The notes beneath the pieces are model-generated. The model had not been told where the DNA came from. It did not search any database and saw only the letters and a program-made list of their open reading frames with translations. Source: Lachnospiraceae bacterium (GTDB taxonomy: Bacteria > Bacillota > Clostridia > Lachnospirales > Lachnospiraceae). From it: a stretch of DNA of 64,000 nucleotides. How positions within the stretch are numbered: the stretch's first letter is position 1; each line of letters begins with the position of its first letter. Made by a program: the position numbers and the translations under genes. Positions 63,008 to 64,000 of this stretch are shown here, one piece after another. Where the stretch lies: assembly GCA_017518735.1 (NCBI GenBank), contig JAFWTY010000027.1, positions 47,923-111,922 of the forward strand. Direction: 5' to 3'.

Positions 63008-63442
63008 TTATAGCTTCCAGAACCCTGTTCCGGTCTCCGGATTAAATTCTCTTCCGATTGTTCCGCCGATTACCGGACGAAGCTCAATTTCGGCCGTATA
63101 CAGAACGGTGGTTGCTTTTAAGTGTCCGCCGATGGTGTGATGTTCTTCCCCTTCTTTATAGGAAAACATTGCATGGGTGTGATGATATTTTTTTCCTTCT
63201 TCATCGGAAATGATATTGCCCATGAGGGAAACAAGTTCCAGCATGCCTTCCATTTTTTCCGTGGAAAACTCTCCCTTTTCGGGATCAAATGTCTGGATTT
63301 CGGCACTGCTGCAGCCGCCGATTCCATTGTAGGTAGCGCTTGCAATGCCTTCTTTCTCGCAGACGGACAGGATCGAGGCAATCACTTCATCGCCGCGGTC
63401 TGCGCGAATATAATATGTGTCATTGAATTTGCGGTACTCCAT
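63008..63442 (-). CDS. PPC/DUF296 domain protein
   Basis: A 144-residue protein that fits the PPC (plant and prokaryote conserved)/DUF296 family. The pattern GIASATYNGIGGCSSAEI followed by GNIISDEEGKKYHHTHAMF and GGHLKATTVLYTAEI is typical, with metal-binding-type histidines. A role in DNA binding or small-molecule binding is suggested for the family. GAGGGGG precedes the ATG at 63442. Confidence 0.85.
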   Translation of the reverse strand: MEYRKFNDTYYIRADRGDEVIASILSVCEKEGIASATYNGIGGCSSAEIQTFDPEKGEFSTEKMEGMLELVSLMGNIISDEEGKKYHHTHAMFSYKEGEEHHTIGGHLKATTVLYTAEIELRPVIGGTIGREFNPETGTGFWKL

Positions 63443-63484
63443 AGCAGTCACCCCCTCAACTATATAATATTATCTCATTTTTGG

Positions 63485-63519
63485 ACAAAAAAACAAGGTG
63501 ACGATTCAACGTCACCTTG
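63485..63519 (-). terminator. Intrinsic terminator upstream of the PPC gene
   Basis: Perfect ten-pair stem CAAGGTGACG/CGTCACCTTG with a 6-nt loop and a run of seven T on the minus strand. It probably ends the flavodoxin and pseudogene transcript. Confidence 0.9.
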
Positions 63520-63613
63520 CATATTGAAAAATCTTATTTATCCAAACTTTTCATCGTCAGGATTAAAGATGTGATTGTCTTAACAATATTTAACATCGCT
63601 TGACCTCTCGATT

Positions 63614-63721
63614 TCAACGGCTCCTCACCATATTGTCATGGTCTGATATCCTGTGTCTTATAAATGAATTTGTTGTTGAACCGTTCCGATTGGGACTTCC
63701 CATAAGTACAATTATCTTCAT
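63614..63721 (-). pseudogene. Truncated NADPH-dependent FMN reductase
   Basis: The 35-residue frame begins MKIIVLMGSPNRNGST, which is the FMN-binding N-terminus of the flavodoxin-fold reductase family, then becomes unrelated (FIRHRISDHD) and ends in TGA after MVRSR. A GGTGGGG site is still present. It is read as a gene remnant after an internal deletion. Other frames down to 63520 contain nothing recognised. Confidence 0.6.
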
Positions 63722-63758
63722 TCAATTCACCCCACCTGTCTCAGTTGTTCTTCTTTCT

Positions 63759-64000
63759 TTACTGTAAACCTTCTATCCATGCTTTAATCTCGTCATCGGA
63801 TGCATTGCCGCCAAAGCGTTTACCTTCAAGCCAATTGCCGCTTCCTGCATTGTCGGCAAGATTCTGTCCGCTCCTTCCGATTCCGCTGCTGCCTGAAGTG
63901 CAAAACGGAATCACCGTAATGCCATCAAAGTTATAACTCTCCGCAAATGTATCCATGATGCGCGGCTCTTCGCCCCACCAGATAGGATATCCTATATAGA
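63759..64000 (-). CDS. Flavodoxin, C-terminal part (cut by window end)
   Basis: The frame is open from the window end to TAA at 63759. It reads YIGYPIWWGEEPRIMDTFAE, then VIPFCTSGSSGIGRS, the flavin-binding loops of a flavodoxin-like protein that extends past 64000. It probably shares the terminator at 63485-63519. Confidence 0.85.
   Translation of the reverse strand, partial: YIGYPIWWGEEPRIMDTFAESYNFDGITVIPFCTSGSSGIGRSGQNLADNAGSGNWLEGKRFGGNASDDEIKAWIEGLQ

Overview
This 64 kb window looks like chromosome from a strictly anaerobic member of the Clostridia, most likely Lachnospiraceae. The evidence is ferredoxin-linked 2-oxoacid oxidoreductase, rubrerythrin plus desulfoferrodoxin, a fumarate-reductase-type complex, low to moderate GC, strong GGAGG ribosome binding sites and clostridial gene neighbourhoods. 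Every supported gene lies on the minus strand, so genes are read from high to low coordinates. No tRNA, rRNA, intact transposase, phage gene or CRISPR array was seen.

From the right edge: a flavodoxin cut by the window end, a decayed FMN-reductase fragment, a PPC/DUF296 protein, then a CPBP protease - GntR regulator - DUF5808 operon with a clear promoter and an operator-like palindrome (60.1-63.0 kb). Next come a three-gene succinate dehydrogenase/fumarate reductase operon (57.1-59.9 kb) and an acyltransferase-3 membrane protein.

The most striking region is 31.8-55.8 kb, a type IV pilus locus. One promoter (55825-55853) leads into two giant genes of 2082 and 2011 codons. Each starts with a canonical prepilin leader and pilin helix but continues into a huge adhesin-like body, BspA-type leucine-rich repeats in the first and GLUG-type repeats in the second. 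Three minor pilins, a pilin-like membrane protein, PilC, a PilM-PilN fusion, PilO and PilB follow. After a 496-bp regulatory region carrying two copies of a GTGAGT..ACTCAC dyad come a separate pilin, a GT39-like membrane glycosyltransferase and another pilin. No prepilin peptidase and no PilT are in the window. I infer a pilus machine that displays giant adhesins as minor pilins.

Below 31.8 kb are housekeeping and metabolic genes: desulfoferrodoxin and a rubrerythrin with rubredoxin-like ends on both sides, folC, nadE, an NlpC/P60 wall hydrolase, and a 2-oxoacid:ferredoxin oxidoreductase operon (22.1-25.4 kb) with a MinD-like ATPase. A structured, repeat-like non-coding block (21.8-22.0 kb) separates it from a cupin regulator and an acyl-CoA synthetase. 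A membrane-anchored trigger-factor-like isomerase and an F420 ligase-like protein follow, then a TetR - MMPL exporter - lipoprotein unit, a DUF308 protein, greA and a TIGR02206 protein. The left end is a tight run ade - leuS - trkA - trkH - K+ channel - HD-GYP - mscL, closed by a terminator at 13-43, which joins purine salvage and leucine charging to potassium and osmotic control.
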